64,000 bases of DNA from Cellulosimicrobium composti (lineage in GTDB: Bacteria; Actinomycetota; Actinomycetes; Actinomycetales; Cellulomonadaceae), in the NCBI RefSeq assembly GCF_009711085.1, contig NZ_WMKA01000021.1:1-64000 (forward strand). Direction: 5' to 3'. The notes below the pieces were generated by a model. It saw only the letters and a program-made list of their open reading frames with translations, was not told where the DNA came from and did no database searches. The translations under genes and the position numbers were made by a program. Shown here piece by piece: positions 10,805 to 19,197 of this stretch (its first letter is position 1; each line of letters begins with the position of its first letter).

Positions 10805-12117
10805 AGCTGTCCCTCCGTGCCCGTCGCCGTCTCGGCGATCGCCTCGTCGTCCACCAGGTCGAACCACCGTGCGGCGGTCGCGACGTCCTTGTCCCCGCGC
10901 CCGGACAGGTTGACCAGGATCACGTGGTCCGTGCGGCCGGCCTCCGCCGCCGCACGGCCGACGCGCAGCGCGCCCGCGAGCGCGTGCGCCGACTCGATCG
11001 CCGGGATGATGCCCTCCGTGCGGCACAGCAGCCGGAACGCCTCCATCGCCTCGGCGTCGGTGACCGGCTGGTATGTCGCCCGCCCGAGGTCGTGCAGCCA
11101 CGAGTGGGCCGGGCCGACGCTCGGGTAGTCGAGCCCCGCCGAGACCGAGTGGCTCGGGAGGGTCTGGCCGTCGTCGTCCTGGAGCAGGTACGAGCGGGCG
11201 CCGTGCAGCACGCCCGGCGCGCCGCCGCTGAACCGGGCCGCGTGGCGGCCCGTCTCGATGCCCTCGCCGCCGGCCTCGAAGCCGTACAGCTCGACGCCCT
11301 CGTCGTCGAGGAACGCGTTGAACAGCCCGAGCGCGTTCGACCCGCCGCCCACGCAGGCCGCGAGGGCGTCCGGCAGGCGGCCGATGCGGTCGAGGATCTG
11401 CGTGCGGGCCTCCTCGCCGATGACCCGGTGGAACTCGCGCACCATCTCCGGGAAGGGGTGCGGGCCGGTCACCGTGCCGAGGAGGTAGTGCGTCGTCTCG
11501 ACGTTCGCGACCCAGTCGCGCAGCGCCTCGTTGATCGCGTCCTTGAGCGTGCGCTGGCCGATCGTCACGGGCACGACCTCGGCGCCGAGCAGGCGCATCC
11601 GCGCCACGTTCAGCGCCTGGCGCCGCGTGTCCTCCTCGCCCATGTACACGACGCACTCGAGGTCGAGCAGGGCCGCCGCGGTGGCCGTCGCCACGCCGTG
11701 CTGCCCCGCGCCGGTCTCGGCGATGACGCGCGTCTTGCCCATGCGCTTCACGAGCAGCGCCTGGCCGAGCACGTTGTTGATCTTGTGCGAGCCCGTGTGG
11801 TTGAGGTCCTCGCGCTTGAGGAACACGCGCGAGCCGCCCGCGTGCTCCGCGAAGCGCGGCACCTCGGTGAGCGGGCTGGGACGCCCGGTGTACTCGCGCT
11901 GCAGGCGCGCGAGCTCGCCCACGAACGCGGGGTCGTCGAGGGCCTTGCGGTACTCGGTCTCGAGCTCGTCGAGCGCCGCCACGAGCGCCTCGGGGACGTA
12001 GCGTCCGCCGAACTCGCCGAAGTACGGGCCCTCCTGGGTCGCGAGGGATCGCGTCAGGTCGGCGCGCACCGAGTGCTCGGCGCCGCCGGGGGTGGTCGAT
12101 GAAGTCAGGTCGGGCAC
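10801..12117 (-). CDS. trpB: Tryptophan synthase beta chain
   Basis: 438 aa PLP enzyme that condenses indole with serine. The PLP lysine lies in HTGSHKINN (about K112). AETGAGQHG, the phosphate-binding GGGSNA and [10 protein letters not shown] are intact. It starts at GTG 12117 with a strong AGGAGG 8 nt upstream. trpC lies 79 bp upstream on the same strand, and trpA overlaps downstream by 4 nt. Confidence 0.98.
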   Translation of the reverse strand: MPDLTSSTTPGGAEHSVRADLTRSLATQEGPYFGEFGGRYVPEALVAALDELETEYRKALDDPAFVGELARLQREYTGRPSPLTEVPRFAEHAGGSRVFLKREDLNHTGSHKINNVLGQALLVKRMGKTRVIAETGAGQHGVATATAAALLDLECVVYMGEEDTRRQALNVARMRLLGAEVVPVTIGQRTLKDAINEALRDWVANVETTHYLLGTVTGPHPFPEMVREFHRVIGEEARTQILDRIGRLPDALAACVGGGSNALGLFNAFLDDEGVELYGFEAGGEGIETGRHAARFSGGAPGVLHGARSYLLQDDDGQTLPSHSVSAGLDYPSVGPAHSWLHDLGRATYQPVTDAEAMEAFRLLCRTEGIIPAIESAHALAGALRVGRAAAEAGRTDHVILVNLSGRGDKDVATAARWFDLVDDEAIAETATGTEGQL

Positions 12118-12196
12118 GGGGCCGGTCCTCCTGCGTGATGGGGTGTGCTGGGCCGGGGCGCGGCCGCTGGGGCGTGACGGACGGTGCCGACGTGCC

Positions 12197-13009
12197 TCAG
12201 GGCCGCACGGACCACAGCGACGGGTGCGACCCGGCCGCGACGAGGTCGGCGACCGACGCGCGCGGCGCGTCGTCGGTCACGAGCGCCTCGCCCACGAGCA
12301 CGGCGTGCGCGCCGGAGCGGGCGTAGTCCATGACGTCGTGCGGGCCGCGCACGCCGGACTCGGCGACGCGCACCACCTCGTCCGGGATCGCGGGCGCGAG
12401 GCGCGCGAAGGTCGTGCGGTCCACGTCGAGGGTCTTGAGGTCGCGCGAGTTCACGCCGACGACGCGCGCCCCGGCGTCGAGCGCGCGCGACACCTCGTCC
12501 AGCGTGTGCACCTCGACGAGCGCGGTCATGCCGAGCGAGTGGACGCGCTCGACGAGCGACGTGAGGACCGTCTGCTCGAGCGCCGCGACGATGAGGAGGA
12601 CGATGTCCGCCCCGTGCGCCCGGGCCTCCCAGACCTGGTACGGCGTGACGACGAAGTCCTTGCGCAGCACCGGGACGTCGACCCGTGCGCGGACGGCGTC
12701 GAGGTCGGCGAGGCTGCCGTTGAACCGCCGCTGCTCGGTGAGCACGGAGATCGCGGCGGCGCCGCCCTTCTCGTACTCGCCCGCGAGCTCGGCCGGGTCG
12801 GAGATCGCCGCGAGCGCGCCCTTGCTCGGGCTCGAGCGCTTGACCTCGGCGATGACGGCGACGGCGTCGTCCGCCTTGAGGCGGCTCACGCACTCGAGGG
12901 CGCCGGGGACTCGGGCAGCACGTTCCTTCAGCTCGTCGAGCGAGGTCGCCGCCTGGCGCACCGCGAGGTCCTCGCGCACGCCGGCGACGATGTCGTCCAG
13001 AACCGTCAT
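12197..13009 (-). CDS. trpC: Indole-3-glycerol phosphate synthase
   Basis: 270 aa TIM-barrel enzyme forming indole-3-glycerol phosphate. Motifs [30 protein letters not shown] and VAESGV are in order. The ATG at 13009 matches the family N-terminus ([14 protein letters not shown]). Longer in-frame extensions run into non-homologous sequence. There is no trpF fusion. A 175-bp gap upstream may contain its own promoter, which would split trpCBA-lgt from the hisI-trpE part of the cluster. Confidence 0.97.
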   Translation of the reverse strand: MTVLDDIVAGVREDLAVRQAATSLDELKERAARVPGALECVSRLKADDAVAVIAEVKRSSPSKGALAAISDPAELAGEYEKGGAAAISVLTEQRRFNGSLADLDAVRARVDVPVLRKDFVVTPYQVWEARAHGADIVLLIVAALEQTVLTSLVERVHSLGMTALVEVHTLDEVSRALDAGARVVGVNSRDLKTLDVDRTTFARLAPAIPDEVVRVAESGVRGPHDVMDYARSGAHAVLVGEALVTDDAPRASVADLVAAGSHPSLWSVRP

Positions 13010-13097
13010 CGTCCCACCACTCCCCGTGTCGTCCTGCCCCCCGGCCGGGCCGGTCGGCCGTCGTGCACCCACAGGTTCGGCCGACCCGTTGACAGGG

Positions 13098-13114
13098 AGG
13101 TACCTGCCATCGTA
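13098..13114 (-). promoter_or_regulatory. Possible trpC promoter with palindrome at the start site
   Basis: TACGAT (13114-13109 on the minus strand) would place a transcription start at about 13102, inside the 8-bp palindrome AGGTACCT (13098-13105). A palindrome at +1 is a typical repressor site. On the plus strand a TTGACA occurs at 13089 but no plus gene follows. Prediction only. Confidence 0.3.
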
Positions 13115-13184
13115 GGGCCGCCCCCGAGTGACGATGACCACGGTTCGAACCCCGAGACGAGCGCCGCGGGCCTTCCTGAGCGCG

Positions 13185-13616
13185 TCAGGACGCGACGGGG
13201 CCGAGCCAGGGCACGAGCGCGGGCACGTTCCGCAGCACCCCGAAGACCACGAGGACGCCGAGCGTCGCCCAGGCGACGCCGGCCGGGACGCGCGGCGCGG
13301 GGCGCCCGCGCCACGCGCGCACGAGCCACACCGCCCAGAGGGCGACGAGGAGCGGCGCGGCGACGACCCAGAGCGGGTTCATGGACCACGCGCCCACGAG
13401 GTCGAGGTGCGCGAGGTCGTGCGTGGCGCGCAGGCCGCCGCACCCCGGGCACGCGAGGCCGGTCAGGGCGAGCAGCGGGCACGTGACGTAGTGGCCGGGA
13501 CGGTTCGGGTCGACGACCGCGACGTAGACGGTCGCCGCGGCCACGAGCGCACCGACGGCGAGCGGTGCCCGCGCCGCGCGCGGCACCGGACGACGTCGCA
13601 CCGCCTCGGTCGCCAC
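13185..13616 (-). CDS. DUF2752 membrane protein
   Basis: 143 aa with about three hydrophobic segments. The core [23 protein letters not shown], with the CPGCG element, is the hallmark of DUF2752 (PF10825), a family of unknown function often found beside trp or membrane genes. The start is GTG 13616, with GGAG 5 nt upstream. The gene follows the DUF4190 gene after 10 bp, and trpC follows downstream, so it belongs to the trp-linked small membrane protein set. The function is unknown; the conserved cysteines could bind metal or form disulfides. Confidence 0.85.
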   Translation of the reverse strand: MATEAVRRRPVPRAARAPLAVGALVAAATVYVAVVDPNRPGHYVTCPLLALTGLACPGCGGLRATHDLAHLDLVGAWSMNPLWVVAAPLLVALWAVWLVRAWRGRPAPRVPAGVAWATLGVLVVFGVLRNVPALVPWLGPVAS

Positions 13617-13626
13617 CGATGCTCCG

Positions 13627-14202
13627 TCAGGACTGGTCGGGGATGGTCCCGACCCATGCGAACAGGGCCGGGAAGAAGACGAGGAGCAGCAGCAGGCCCA
13701 CCGCGGAGAGCCCGATCGCGACCCAGCCCAGCACGATGCCGGCCGTCGCCATGCCCTCGTTGTCGGCCTGGCCCTCGGCGACCGCGCGCTTCGCCGCGTT
13801 GCCGACGATCACCGCCGGGATGCCCGTGACGAAGCCGCAGCTCAGCACGAACGACGCGATGCCCAGCACGAGCGACCAGACCGCGAGGCTGTTCTTCGGG
13901 TAGTACGGCGGGGCGTACGCGCTCGCCGGGTAGGCGCCGGCCGCGTACGGCGGCTGACCCGGGCTCTGCGGCTGACCGGTGTACGGCTGGGCCTCGTGCC
14001 CGGGCTGACCCGCGTACGGGGGCTGGCCCGACGCCTGCGGGGAGCCGTACGGCCCCGCCGGGTACGGCGCGCCGGGCGGGACGCCCGGGCCGCCGGAGGG
14101 GTGCTGCGGGGTGCCGCCGGGCTCCGCCGCGCCGTACGGCGCCTGCGACCCGTCGCCCGGGTTCGCGGGGTCGTACGGGGCGGGTCCCGGCGGCTGCGTC
14201 AC
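13627..14202 (-). CDS. DUF4190 membrane protein with Pro/Gly/Tyr-rich N-terminus
   Basis: 191 aa. The first 100 residues are a low-complexity cytosolic segment of repeats like AGQPGHEAQPYTGQP. Then come two transmembrane segments with the NSLAVWSLVLGIASF and GIPAVIVGNAAKRAV pattern of DUF4190 (PF13828). Role unknown. It starts at a GTG overlapping the previous stop (GTGA). The long disordered tail is common in such actinobacterial proteins and may drive clustering, but that is speculation. Confidence 0.85.
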   Translation of the reverse strand: MTQPPGPAPYDPANPGDGSQAPYGAAEPGGTPQHPSGGPGVPPGAPYPAGPYGSPQASGQPPYAGQPGHEAQPYTGQPQSPGQPPYAAGAYPASAYAPPYYPKNSLAVWSLVLGIASFVLSCGFVTGIPAVIVGNAAKRAVAEGQADNEGMATAGIVLGWVAIGLSAVGLLLLLVFFPALFAWVGTIPDQS

Positions 14203-14450
14203 CGCGAGACCTGCTTCTGCCCGTAGCCCATGTTACGGAGCACCACGCCGCCGACGAGGGCCAGCGCCACGACGCCCATGCCGACCCAGAAGAGCCAGAC
14301 CGCGGCGATCACGACGCCGACGGCCGCGACGACCGCACCGAGCATGATGCCGATCATGGTGAACCACGCGGCGACGGTGTGGCCGTGGTTCGTGGGCGGT
14401 GCCGCGGGCGGCAGGTACGCGATCTCGGTGGTCTTCTGGTTCTCGGCCAT
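14199..14450 (-). CDS. Small HGxxPAAW-type membrane protein
   Basis: 83 aa with two transmembrane helices after the motif NHGHTVAAWFTM. This matches the HGxxPAAW family, a short actinobacterial protein encoded between trpE and trpC. The family proline is valine here (HGHTVAAW). Start ATG 14450 has AAAGG 10 nt upstream. Function unknown. It overlaps the DUF4190 gene by 4 nt, and has its own candidate promoter at 14483-14488, after a hairpin that follows the preceding gene. Confidence 0.82.
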   Translation of the reverse strand: MAENQKTTEIAYLPPAAPPTNHGHTVAAWFTMIGIMLGAVVAAVGVVIAAVWLFWVGMGVVALALVGGVVLRNMGYGQKQVSR

Positions 14451-14482
14451 GAGGGTCGTGCCTTTCGTGAAGATGTGGTCAG

Positions 14483-14488
14483 AGCCTA
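14483..14488 (-). promoter_or_regulatory. -10 element (TAGGCT) ahead of the HGxxPAAW gene
   Basis: TAGGCT on the minus strand gives a start near 14476 and a leader of about 25 nt containing the AAAGG SD. It lies between the hairpin at 14528-14545 and the gene. Confidence 0.4.
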
Positions 14489-14527
14489 TCGGACCGGGCC
14501 GGTGCGCGTGCCCCGCAGCCGCGGTCT

Positions 14528-14545
14528 CCCCCGCCCGCGCGGGGG
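14528..14545 (-). terminator. Hairpin after the Trp-associated membrane protein gene
   Basis: CCCCCGC / GCGGGGG stem with a CCGC loop, 12 bp past the stop at 14558. It may end or attenuate the hisI-trpE transcript. Confidence 0.5.
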
Positions 14546-14557
14546 CGTCGGTGCTGC

Positions 14558-15187
14558 TCAGCGGTCGGTCGGGTCCTCGCCGCGCGAGAGCGCGTCCCAC
14601 GCGTCGTGGTCCGTGATCTCGTCGGCCGCCGCGGTCGTGCCCGCGCCGGGCGCGGGCTGCCCCGCCGTCCCGGTCGTGGCGTCGGTCGACGTCGCGCGCT
14701 CGTGCCGCGTCGACGCCCCGCTCCACGACCGCGACCCGACGGCGACCCAGACGACCGTGAGCACGGTCACGACGCCGAGCACGGCTGCGAGCCACGGCGC
14801 GACCGTGAGCGTGACCGGCGCGGTGAGCTCGGTCACGCCCGTCGCGTCGGCCACGGCGGCGCGCGCGCTCGGCTCCGGGTCGAGCGCCACACCCAGCGCC
14901 GAGACGGCCGCGACGACGCCGCTCGCCGCCGCGACGGCCAGGACGACCCAGCGCCCGACCCGGCCGACGAGCCCGAGCGCGAGCGCGGCCGCCACGAGCA
15001 CGAGCGCCGAGGCGCTCACGCCGGGCGCGGCCGCCGTCCCGGCGACGGCCACCTCGACCTGCGGGTCGAGCGGGGTCGCGCCGGTCGTGCTCAGCCACGT
15101 GGGCACGGCCGCCGCGAGGGTCGCGCCCCCGAGCAGGAGGAGCACCCAGATCGCGGTCCGACGGCTCGGGCCGGCCGTCCGGCTCAT
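14558..15187 (-). CDS. Trp biosynthesis-associated membrane protein (TIGR02234)
   Basis: 209 aa, four hydrophobic segments, with a Pro/Thr/Asp-rich tail ending EDPTDR. It matches the Trp_oprn_chp family (PF09534) by position and pattern: N-terminal TAIWVLLLLGGATLAAAVPTW, then a loop, then paired helices. The biochemical role is unknown; fixed linkage to trpE suggests a part in tryptophan supply or transport. ATG 15187 overlaps the trpE stop (ATGA). Confidence 0.88.
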   Translation of the reverse strand: MSRTAGPSRRTAIWVLLLLGGATLAAAVPTWLSTTGATPLDPQVEVAVAGTAAAPGVSASALVLVAAALALGLVGRVGRWVVLAVAAASGVVAAVSALGVALDPEPSARAAVADATGVTELTAPVTLTVAPWLAAVLGVVTVLTVVWVAVGSRSWSGASTRHERATSTDATTGTAGQPAPGAGTTAAADEITDHDAWDALSRGEDPTDR

Positions 15188-16761
15188 GCGAGCCCCTTCA
15201 GCCGTGCGGCCACCTGCACGGCGCGCACCGCGGCCGCCGCCTTGTTGCGCGACTCCGCGTACTCCAGCGCGGGCACCGAGTCGGCGACGATGCCGCCGCC
15301 AGCCTGGACGCTCGCGCGACCGTCGCGGATCAGCGCGGTGCGGATCGCGATCGCCATGTCCATGTTCCCGTCGAAGTCGAAGTACCCCGCGGTCCCACCG
15401 TAGATCCCGCGCGACGCCGGCTCGAGCTCGTCGATGAGGGCGATCGCCCGGGGCTTCGGCGCGCCCGAGAGCGTGCCCGCGGGGAACGTCGCCCGGAACG
15501 CGTCGAGCGCGGTCGCGCCCTCGCGCAGCGTCCCGACGACCGTCGAGCACAGGTGCATGATGTGGCTGAACCGCTTGGTCGCCATGAACTCGACGACCTC
15601 GACGGTCGTCGGCTCGCACACCTTGACCAGGTCGTTGCGCGACAGGTCGACGAGCATGATGTGCTCGGCGAGCTCCTTCGGGTCCTGCAGGAGCTCCTCG
15701 CCGAGCGCGACGTCCTCCTCGGGCGTCGCGCCGCGGGGCCGCGAGCCCGCGATGGGGAACGTCGTGACGCGCCCGTCCTCGACCTTGACGAGCGTCTCCG
15801 GGCTCGACCCGACGACCGCGAAGTCCCGCCCGTCGGCGTCGGTGAGCTGGAAGTAGTACATGTACGGGCTCGGGTTGATCGTCCGCAGCGCGCGGTAGAC
15901 GTCGAGCGGCTCCGCCGGGCAGTCGAGGTCCAGGCGCTGGGAGAGCACCACCTGGAACACCTCGCCCTCCCGGATCGCGTCCTTGCCCGCGACGACGGAC
16001 GCCTCGAACTCCTCGCGCGTCGAGCGGAACTCGAGCTCCGGCTCCGCGGCGTCCGGAGCCACGACCGACGCGACGTGCGCCCCGCCCGCGACGAGCCGCG
16101 CCTGCATCGCGTCGAGGCGCGCGACGGCGTCCGCGTACGCGTCGTCGACGCGCTCGTCGGTGTCGTCGAAGTTGATCGCGTTCGCGACGAGCCACACGCT
16201 GCCCTCCGCGTGGTCGACGACCGCGAGGTCCGTCGCGAGGCACAGCGTGAGCTCCGGGACGCCGAGCTCGTCGGGCGCGTCCGACGGGAGCGTCGGCTCC
16301 CAGTGGCGGATCACGTCCCAGCCGATCGCGCCCGCGAGGCCGCCCGTCAGCGGCGGCAGGCCCGCGACCGCGGGCGTGCGCAGCACGTCGAGGGTGGCCT
16401 CCAGCACGTCCACGACGTCGCCCTCGAGCGGGACGCCCGCGGGCACGTCGCCCGACCAGACGGCGCGGCCGTCGCGCGCGGTGAGCGTCGCGCGCGACGC
16501 GACGCCCACGAACGAGTACCGCGCCCAGCGGCCGTCCGACTCGGCGGACTCCAGGACGAACGTGCCCGGTCGCCCCTGCGCGAGGTTCCGGTACAGCCCG
16601 ACGGGCGTGACGTCGTCGGCGAGGAGGCGACGGACGACCGGGATCACCCGGCGCGACGCGGCCAGCGCACGGAAGCCGTCGAGCACGGGCCACGTCTCGC
16701 CCCACGCGGGACCGCCCGCGGGGACGACGGTGGTCTCGGCCGGGTCGACGGTCGCGCTCAC
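15184..16761 (-). CDS. trpE: Anthranilate synthase component I
   Basis: 525 aa; converts chorismate and ammonia to anthranilate with a glutaminase partner (trpG) not found in this window. The feedback-site segment [17 protein letters not shown] lies in the N-terminal domain, so tryptophan inhibition is likely. Catalytic-domain motifs [40 protein letters not shown] and [21 protein letters not shown] are intact. Start GTG 16761 overlaps the hisI stop (GTGA) and has AGGAGG about 7 nt upstream inside hisI. No separate trp leader peptide is seen before it. Confidence 0.97.
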   Translation of the reverse strand: MSATVDPAETTVVPAGGPAWGETWPVLDGFRALAASRRVIPVVRRLLADDVTPVGLYRNLAQGRPGTFVLESAESDGRWARYSFVGVASRATLTARDGRAVWSGDVPAGVPLEGDVVDVLEATLDVLRTPAVAGLPPLTGGLAGAIGWDVIRHWEPTLPSDAPDELGVPELTLCLATDLAVVDHAEGSVWLVANAINFDDTDERVDDAYADAVARLDAMQARLVAGGAHVASVVAPDAAEPELEFRSTREEFEASVVAGKDAIREGEVFQVVLSQRLDLDCPAEPLDVYRALRTINPSPYMYYFQLTDADGRDFAVVGSSPETLVKVEDGRVTTFPIAGSRPRGATPEEDVALGEELLQDPKELAEHIMLVDLSRNDLVKVCEPTTVEVVEFMATKRFSHIMHLCSTVVGTLREGATALDAFRATFPAGTLSGAPKPRAIALIDELEPASRGIYGGTAGYFDFDGNMDMAIAIRTALIRDGRASVQAGGGIVADSVPALEYAESRNKAAAAVRAVQVAARLKGLA

Positions 16762-17225
16762 TGGTTCTCCTCCTCGGGGTCGGGGTCGGGGTCGGGTGCG
16801 GCCGGGGCGTCGTCGGCGCCGGGTGGCAGGTCGCCGACGACGGCGCCGAGGTCTCCCCCGGCCTCGAAGCACGTCCGCGTCCCGGTGTGGCAGGCGGCCC
16901 CGACCTGGTGCACGCGCACGAGCAGCGCGTCGCCGTCGCAGTCGAGGGCGACCGAGCGCACGACCTGCACGTGCCCGGACGTGTCGCCCTTGCGCCAGTA
17001 CTCCTGCCGCGACCTGCTCCAGAACGTCACGCGCCCGCTCGTCAGCGTCCGGCGCAGCGCCTCGTCGTCCATCCAGCCGAGCATGAGCACCTCGCCCGTG
17101 TCGTGCTGCTGGACGATCGCCGCGACCAGTCCGGCGTCGTCGCGCTTGAGGCGCGCGGCGACCGCGGGGTCGAGGGCGGTTCGGTCCGGCGTGTCGGTCG
17201 TGGGTCCGGTCGTGGAGTCGGGCAC
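16758..17225 (-). CDS. hisI: Phosphoribosyl-AMP cyclohydrolase
   Basis: 155 aa; opens the purine ring of phosphoribosyl-AMP in histidine synthesis. Zinc and magnesium ligands appear in [14 protein letters not shown] and [11 protein letters not shown], and [17 protein letters not shown] is the family core. A 30-residue acidic Pro/Asp tail ([12 protein letters not shown]) extends beyond the enzyme. Start GTG 17225; upstream AGGATTCTCGG can be read as an SD (AGGA) or as CAGGAT 6 nt before the start in leaderless style. It is the first gene of the hisI-trpE unit. Confidence 0.95.
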   Translation of the reverse strand: MPDSTTGPTTDTPDRTALDPAVAARLKRDDAGLVAAIVQQHDTGEVLMLGWMDDEALRRTLTSGRVTFWSRSRQEYWRKGDTSGHVQVVRSVALDCDGDALLVRVHQVGAACHTGTRTCFEAGGDLGAVVGDLPPGADDAPAAPDPDPDPEEENQ

Positions 17226-17278
17226 CCGAGAATCCTGCCAGACGCCGGGCCCGGCCCGGTCCGCCGTCTCGCCGGGGG

Positions 17279-17308
17279 CCCGGCCCGGGAGGGTCCCGCG
17301 GGGCCGGG
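17279..17308 (-). terminator. Nested hairpin downstream of the ABC exporter pair
   Basis: CCCGGCCC pairs with GGGCCGGG, and inside it GGGA pairs with TCCC. It lies 18 bp past the exporter stop at 17326 and before hisI, a good terminator position. Confidence 0.5.
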
Positions 17309-17325
17309 CGACGACCCGCGGCCGC

Positions 17326-19197
17326 TCAGCGGGTCTGGGACACCCAGGCGTCGTGCATGCGGGCGTAGACGCCGCCGGCGCGCGCGAGGTCGTCGTGGTG
17401 GCCGACCTCGACGACGTGGCCGGCGTCGACGACGACCACGAGGTCCGCGGCCTCGGCGGTCGAGAGGCGGTGCGCGATCGTCAGGGTCGAGCGGCCCGCC
17501 GTGAGCGACGCGAGGGCGCGCGCGATGCGGACCTCGGTCGCGGGGTCGACGGCGGAGGTCGCCTCGTCGAGGACGAGCAGGTCCGCCTCGGCGAGGTAGG
17601 CGCGCACGAGGGCGACGAGCTGGCGCTCCCCCGCGGACAGGGACTCACCGCGCTGTCCGACGGGCGTGTCGAGCCCGTCCGGCAGGTCGGCGACCCAGTC
17701 GGTGAGCCCCAGCCGCTCGACGGCGGCCTCGATCCGGGCGCGGCGCGCGGCCGGGGGCTCGGTCTCGGCGTCGCCGCGCAGGCCGTAGGCGACGTTGTCG
17801 GCGAGCGTGCCGTCGAAGAGGAAGCCCTCCTGCGGCACGAGGACGACGCGCTCGCGCAGGGACGCGACGGACAGGTCGCGCAGGTCCGTGCCGTCGAGCA
17901 GCACGCGCCCGGCGGTCGGGTCCATGAGCCGCGTGACGAGCTTGGCGATCGTCGTCTTGCCCGAGCCCGTCGCGCCCACGACCGCGACCGACGCGCGCGC
18001 CGGGAGGTCGAGGTCCACGCCGTGCAGGACCTCGGGCCCGTCGGGGTAGGCGAACCTGACGCCCTCGAGGCGCACGTGGGCGGGGCCGCGCGGGCTGCGC
18101 TCGCCGTCGTCGCCCTTGTCGACGACCTCGACGGGCGTCTCGAGCACCGCGAGGACGCGCCGCCACCCCGCCACGGCGTTCTGGAGCTCGTTGAGGATCT
18201 CGGTCGCCATCTGCACGGGGCCCGTGAAGAGCTGGACGAGGAAGAGGAACGCGAGGAGCTGCCCGACCGTGACGTCACCGGCGACGCCCAGGAGCGACCC
18301 GACCACCACGACGACGGCGAGCACGAGGTTCGCGACGAGGACGCCGCTCGAGAAGACGACCGCGACGAGCTTCTGCGCGCGGACCATGGCGCGCCGGGTC
18401 GCGTCGACGGCGCCGTCGATCCGGCGCGCGGTCCGCGCCCCGGCGCCGTAGGCGCGGATCGTCTCCGCGCCGACGATCGACTCGGAGATCGCGCCGAGCA
18501 TCGCCCCGACGCGCGCGCGGACCTGGGTGTACGCGTCGTTGACGCGTGCCTGCGCGGGGCGCAGGACGAGGAACAGCGGCACGAAGCACGCCCACACGAC
18601 GAGCGTGAGCTGCCACGAGTAGACCGCCATGAGCGCCGTCGCGACGCCGATCTGCAGGACGGAGACGAGGAGCATGATGCCGCCCCACTGCACGAACAGC
18701 GAGATGGTGTCGACGTCGCTCGTGACGCGCGAGACGAGCGAGCCGCGCCGCTCGGTGTTCTGCGTGAGGACGGACAGGTCGTGCACGTGGCGGAACGCGC
18801 GCACCCGCAGCCCGGCGAGCCCGGCCTCGGTCGAGCGGAAGAGCCGGACGTTGACGAACGCCGAGCACAGGCCCGCGAGGACGATGACGACCGCGGCGAC
18901 GCCGACGAGCAGCGCGACGCGCGTCGTGTCCGGGCCGCCCTCGGCGAGGACGCCGGTGTCGACGGTCTGCTGGACGGTCACGGGAACGACGACCCGGCCG
19001 AGCGCCGCCGCGACGGCGAGCCCGAGCGTGATCCAGACGCCGTCGAGGATCTGGGGCGAGACCTGCACGCCGCGGCGCAGCGTCGCGAGGACGCCGAGCG
19101 TGCTCGCGGACGCGATGCGCGCGTCGGCCGCGCGCGTCGCCGTGCCGGCCCCGGTGGCGGCCGCACCGGCGGCGGGTCGTTCGGTGGTCCGGGTCAT
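17326..19197 (-). CDS. ABC exporter half-transporter, consensus-site subunit
   Basis: 623 aa: six membrane helices (residues 50-340) then an ATPase domain. Walker A is GATGSGKTT, the signature is LSAGERQ (520-526, not the canonical LSGGQ), Walker B ends [12 protein letters not shown] with catalytic E545, and the H-loop is TIAHR (H576). Together with the overlapping upstream gene it should form a heterodimer like TM287/288 or LmrCD: its intact E and H pair with the LSGGQ of the partner, while its odd signature completes the degenerate site. Substrate is unknown; drug, lipid or peptide export are all possible. ATG overlaps the partner's stop (ATGA). Confidence 0.92.
   Translation of the reverse strand: MTRTTERPAAGAAATGAGTATRAADARIASASTLGVLATLRRGVQVSPQILDGVWITLGLAVAAALGRVVVPVTVQQTVDTGVLAEGGPDTTRVALLVGVAAVVIVLAGLCSAFVNVRLFRSTEAGLAGLRVRAFRHVHDLSVLTQNTERRGSLVSRVTSDVDTISLFVQWGGIMLLVSVLQIGVATALMAVYSWQLTLVVWACFVPLFLVLRPAQARVNDAYTQVRARVGAMLGAISESIVGAETIRAYGAGARTARRIDGAVDATRRAMVRAQKLVAVVFSSGVLVANLVLAVVVVVGSLLGVAGDVTVGQLLAFLFLVQLFTGPVQMATEILNELQNAVAGWRRVLAVLETPVEVVDKGDDGERSPRGPAHVRLEGVRFAYPDGPEVLHGVDLDLPARASVAVVGATGSGKTTIAKLVTRLMDPTAGRVLLDGTDLRDLSVASLRERVVLVPQEGFLFDGTLADNVAYGLRGDAETEPPAARRARIEAAVERLGLTDWVADLPDGLDTPVGQRGESLSAGERQLVALVRAYLAEADLLVLDEATSAVDPATEVRIARALASLTAGRSTLTIAHRLSTAEAADLVVVVDAGHVVEVGHHDDLARAGGVYARMHDAWVSQTR

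Noticed and set aside
13006-13110. 34-codon upstream frame overlapping the trpC ATG, with one Trp codon, as a possible leader peptide
   Set aside because: Its ATG overlaps the best -10 candidate, only one Trp codon is present, and no terminator/antiterminator pair is evident. Not convincing as an attenuator.
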